7,965 nt of DNA from CAVRJC01 sp964505725 (lineage in GTDB: Bacteria > Actinomycetota > Acidimicrobiia > IMCC26256 > DASPTH01): positions 1-7,965 of the forward strand of contig CAZDJK010000081.1 in assembly GCA_964505725.1 (NCBI GenBank). The letters run 5' to 3'. Positions 6,076-7,965 of this stretch are shown in pieces; positions within the stretch are counted from its first letter, which is position 1; the number at the start of each line of letters is the position of its first letter. Below the pieces are notes generated by a model. It searched no databases. It was not told the DNA's origin and was given only the letters and a program-made list of their open reading frames with translations. The position numbers were made by a program, and so were the translations under genes.

Positions 6076-6798
6076 TCAGCCACCCGGGTTCTGGCTGCCG
6101 CCGCGGTGGGAGGCGAGCTGTGACACGAGGAGCGCCACGACGGTGACGAGGTAGATCTGGCCGTTGAGCGCCTCGAGCACGACGACGGCGCGTCCGATAT
6201 TCCCCCGGGCGGTGAGGTCGCCGAAGCCCGTCGTCGTGAGGGTCACGAAGCTGAAGTACAAATAGTCGGCGACCGTCGCGGTCTTCTGCTGCGCGAAGAA
6301 CGGCTCGGAGCCGAAGTTGCCGATCGCCTGGAACACGAACGCGAAGAACATGCCGACGAAGATGTAGATGCAGATCGCCCCGAGCACGGTGTGGATGTCG
6401 ATCGCATGGCGGCGCCACATCGACATCGCGATCGCGACCGGGGCCACCCCGACGAGCAGGAAGCTGAGCACGGACGAGTAGCCCTGCGTCCCCGAGTTGT
6501 CCGAGAGCAGCGTCGCGATCCCGCCGATCACGCCGAACCCGATCACGACCAGCGAGAAGCGGACCAGGCGCAGCGACGACTCGGCCGCCGCCAGTGCCAG
6601 CATCAAGGTCGTGCCCTGGAGGATCACCGTGACGAGCGGCACCCACGAGCCGGTCGGCCCCGCGGCCATGAACCCGAAGGTGATCAGCAGGAGCGCGAGC
6701 ACGATGCCGTAGCGGGCGCCCGGGGCGTCGCGCTCGAGGCGGGCGCCCCAACGGAGCGCGGGCAGTTGCCGCCGATGTGGTTCCTGCGCTGCGCTCAC
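6076..6798 (-). CDS. six-helix potassium-channel-like membrane protein (Ion_trans_2 type pore), copy B
   Basis: This 240-residue protein has the same layout as copy A: a basic N-terminus, helices at about 30-46, 52-71, 78-98, 108-128, 135-159 and 201-228, and a pore loop at 178-196. The pore reads YFSFVTLTTTGFGDLTAR with the filter T189-T190-G191-F192-G193-D194. In the last 60 or so membrane residues the two copies share about 37 of 60 positions by hand alignment, including LGAIC at the start of the fifth helix and FFAQ before the pore. The N-terminal halves are much less alike. No RCK domain, S4 charges or signal peptide are seen. It starts at GTG 6798, 28 bases after the stop of the exported-protein gene, so it is probably translated from a shared message. 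A GGAGG lies 19 bases upstream, too far for normal spacing. A role in potassium conductance is inferred from the filter. Confidence 0.88.
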   Translation of the reverse strand: MSAAQEPHRRQLPALRWGARLERDAPGARYGIVLALLLITFGFMAAGPTGSWVPLVTVILQGTTLMLALAAAESSLRLVRFSLVVIGFGVIGGIATLLSDNSGTQGYSSVLSFLLVGVAPVAIAMSMWRRHAIDIHTVLGAICIYIFVGMFFAFVFQAIGNFGSEPFFAQQKTATVADYLYFSFVTLTTTGFGDLTARGNIGRAVVVLEALNGQIYLVTVVALLVSQLASHRGGSQNPGG

Positions 6799-6826
6799 GG
6801 CGACGTCGGGTCCCGGCCCTCCGGCG

Positions 6827-7501
6827 TCACCGGGGCCGCACGCTCCGCAGCATGGTGTCGACCAGCGAGTGCCCGGCGTCGTCGTTCCCCGTCGCGACGG
6901 TCACGATGGTGCCACCGACCCCGAAGGGCACGAACAGCTGTCCGACCAGACCGACGATCGGGCTGCCGTCGGCGGTCTTCAGCGGGACGGTCACGTCGGC
7001 GCGGTACGACGTCTTGCCTCCGAGGTCGACGGTCGACGTCGCCACGTCGGTGGCCCCGACCTGCTGGTACTGCGTCCTGATGGCCGAGGTGAAATCGTCG
7101 AGGGTTCCGGGGAGGCTGCCGGCGGCGACCGACACGCTGACGTTGTTCTGGAACTGACTCCGGAGCATGGCCGAGAGATCAGCAGCATGGAACTTCGTGT
7201 TCGTCGTGATCGATTGCGAGCCGACGGCCTTGAACGCCTTCGCCAACGCGGGGTTCTTCTTGGCCAGGCGCTTCTGCTGCGCGATCAGGTCCTGCTTGTT
7301 GAGCGCGAACACGGTCCAGTTACGGGGGTAGTCGAGCGCGATGCCCGCAGACTTCACGACCGCCGTCTTCGTGGGCGTGGCGGACGGTACCGTCGAGGCG
7401 ATCGGGGGGTCGGTCGCGGCGGCATCCGATGCAGCGGCCGCGGCGATGAGCAGGGCTACGACGAGCGCACCCGCGGCCCTGACCGTCCGGATCGTCCCCA
7501 T
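6827..7501 (-). CDS. exported protein of unknown function with a PsbP/DcrB-like YPxxW segment
   Basis: From ATG 7501 the product is 224 residues. Residues 1-29 form a typical signal peptide: basic n-region, hydrophobic core ALVVALLIAAAAA, and a likely cleavage after Ala29 (DAAA before TDPP). There is no lipobox cysteine, so it is probably secreted or periplasmic rather than a lipoprotein. A Pro/Thr/Ser linker (about 30-50) precedes a domain beginning GIALDYPRNWTVF (53-65). A short strand ending in YPxxW recalls PsbP/DcrB/DUF1795-type domains and mycobacterial LpqN-like proteins. This is only a resemblance. A lysine/alanine-rich helix follows, then alternating strand-like segments. I do not recognise the gene and assign no function. 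Other starts are GTG 7504 and ATG 7558, the latter adding 19 residues. It lies 28 bases before channel B on the same strand. Confidence 0.75.
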   Translation of the reverse strand: MGTIRTVRAAGALVVALLIAAAAASDAAATDPPIASTVPSATPTKTAVVKSAGIALDYPRNWTVFALNKQDLIAQQKRLAKKNPALAKAFKAVGSQSITTNTKFHAADLSAMLRSQFQNNVSVSVAAGSLPGTLDDFTSAIRTQYQQVGATDVATSTVDLGGKTSYRADVTVPLKTADGSPIVGLVGQLFVPFGVGGTIVTVATGNDDAGHSLVDTMLRSVRPR

Positions 7502-7585
7502 CACTGTGTCTCGGCTCGCAAGGCCGCCAGTGTGGCGCGGGCGCGTGGCCGACGCCATCCGGGAGACCCGATCAGTCAGGACGCA

Positions 7586-7948
7586 TCAGCCGTCGGGCAC
7601 GATCTCGTCGCGCAGCACGCGCGCGACGCCGTGTTGCCGGTTGAGGCGGCGGTAGCGGTGCAGGGTGACGACCACGATGGCCACGCCGATCGCCGCGCCG
7701 ATCAGCAGGCCGACGACCGAGCTGCGGAGGCCGACGGGTACGACCGACGACGACGCCGTCCCGCCAGCGTGCTCGCGCGCGTGGCTCAGCCTGCTCATGG
7801 TGGTGGAGAAGAAGAGCACCGCGGCGCCGCCCACGGCGCACCCGATCACCCAGAGCACCCGGCGCCGACGCGACATGCGCCACTCGGCGACCTTCGTGAA
7901 CTGCTCGTGCCGGGAGAGCAGGTGGTCGTCGGTTCCCGCGCCGAGCAC
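7586..7948 (-). CDS. small membrane protein with two predicted helices, unknown function
   Basis: From GTG 7948 the product is 120 residues. Helices are predicted at about 31-49 (VLWVIGCAVGGAAVLFFST) and 76-97 (SSVVGLLIGAAIGVAIVVVTLH). Arginines flank both cytoplasmic ends (RRRR at 27-30, RYRR at 98-101), giving both termini inside and a loop of about 25 residues outside that is rich in Ser, Gly and Ala. An in-frame TGA at 7958-7956 means the start cannot lie outside the window in this frame. ATG 7876 (MSRRRR) is a good alternative that would remove a polar 24-residue N-terminus. I do not recognise a family. Its stop is 84 bases before the start of the exported-protein gene (27 if that gene starts at 7558), so it may be the first gene of the membrane group. 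No promoter or Shine-Dalgarno sequence is evident in the 17 bases left before the window edge. Confidence 0.65.
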   Translation of the reverse strand: MLGAGTDDHLLSRHEQFTKVAEWRMSRRRRVLWVIGCAVGGAAVLFFSTTMSRLSHAREHAGGTASSSVVPVGLRSSVVGLLIGAAIGVAIVVVTLHRYRRLNRQHGVARVLRDEIVPDG

Positions 7949-7965
7949 CCCCGGCTCACGCTCCA

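Overview
The window is very GC-rich (about 70% by eye), densely coding, and reads like the chromosome of a member of the Actinomycetota. Three things suggest this: a linked lysC-asd pair, an aspartokinase with an apparent internal start for a second subunit, and start codons placed a few bases behind a TANNNT -10 box with no Shine-Dalgarno sequence (leaderless style). The ethylmalonyl-CoA mutase-type gene and the lack of close likeness to textbook Streptomyces or Corynebacterium sequences would fit Acidimicrobiia or a related uncultured lineage, but that is only a guess.

Layout. From 1 to 1486 (minus) lies the N-terminal part of a B12-dependent acyl-CoA mutase of the MeaA/Ecm type, cut by the window edge. 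Head to head with it, 34 bases away, is a peptidase S51-like protein (1521-2222, plus) whose catalytic serine position appears to be glycine. Its stop codon overlaps that of a convergent membrane-anchored cyclophilin-type peptidyl-prolyl isomerase (2219-3016, minus). A 69-base divergent region carries promoters for the isomerase and for lysC (3086-4303, plus), which overlaps asd (4303-5343) by one base. These two enzymes are the entry to lysine/diaminopimelate, threonine and methionine synthesis. The last 18 bases of asd overlap a minus-strand series: two tandem paralogous six-helix potassium-channel-like proteins (5326-6030 and 6076-6798), an exported protein of unknown function (6827-7501) and a small two-helix membrane protein (7586-7948). 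The last four share strand and short gaps and may be one transcript read from right to left.

Functionally the window is a mosaic of short transcription units that switch strand at almost every boundary, rather than one system. The best-understood unit is lysC-asd. The least understood is the four-gene membrane/envelope group with the twin channels. I saw no tRNA, rRNA, CRISPR array, insertion sequence, riboswitch or convincing terminator hairpin, and no non-coding stretch longer than about 85 bases. No clearly new multi-gene system is visible. The most notable items are the fixed -10-to-start spacing at three genes, the internal lysC start with a strong Shine-Dalgarno sequence, the altered S51 nucleophile, the CPNC active site of asd and the paired channels with different filters.
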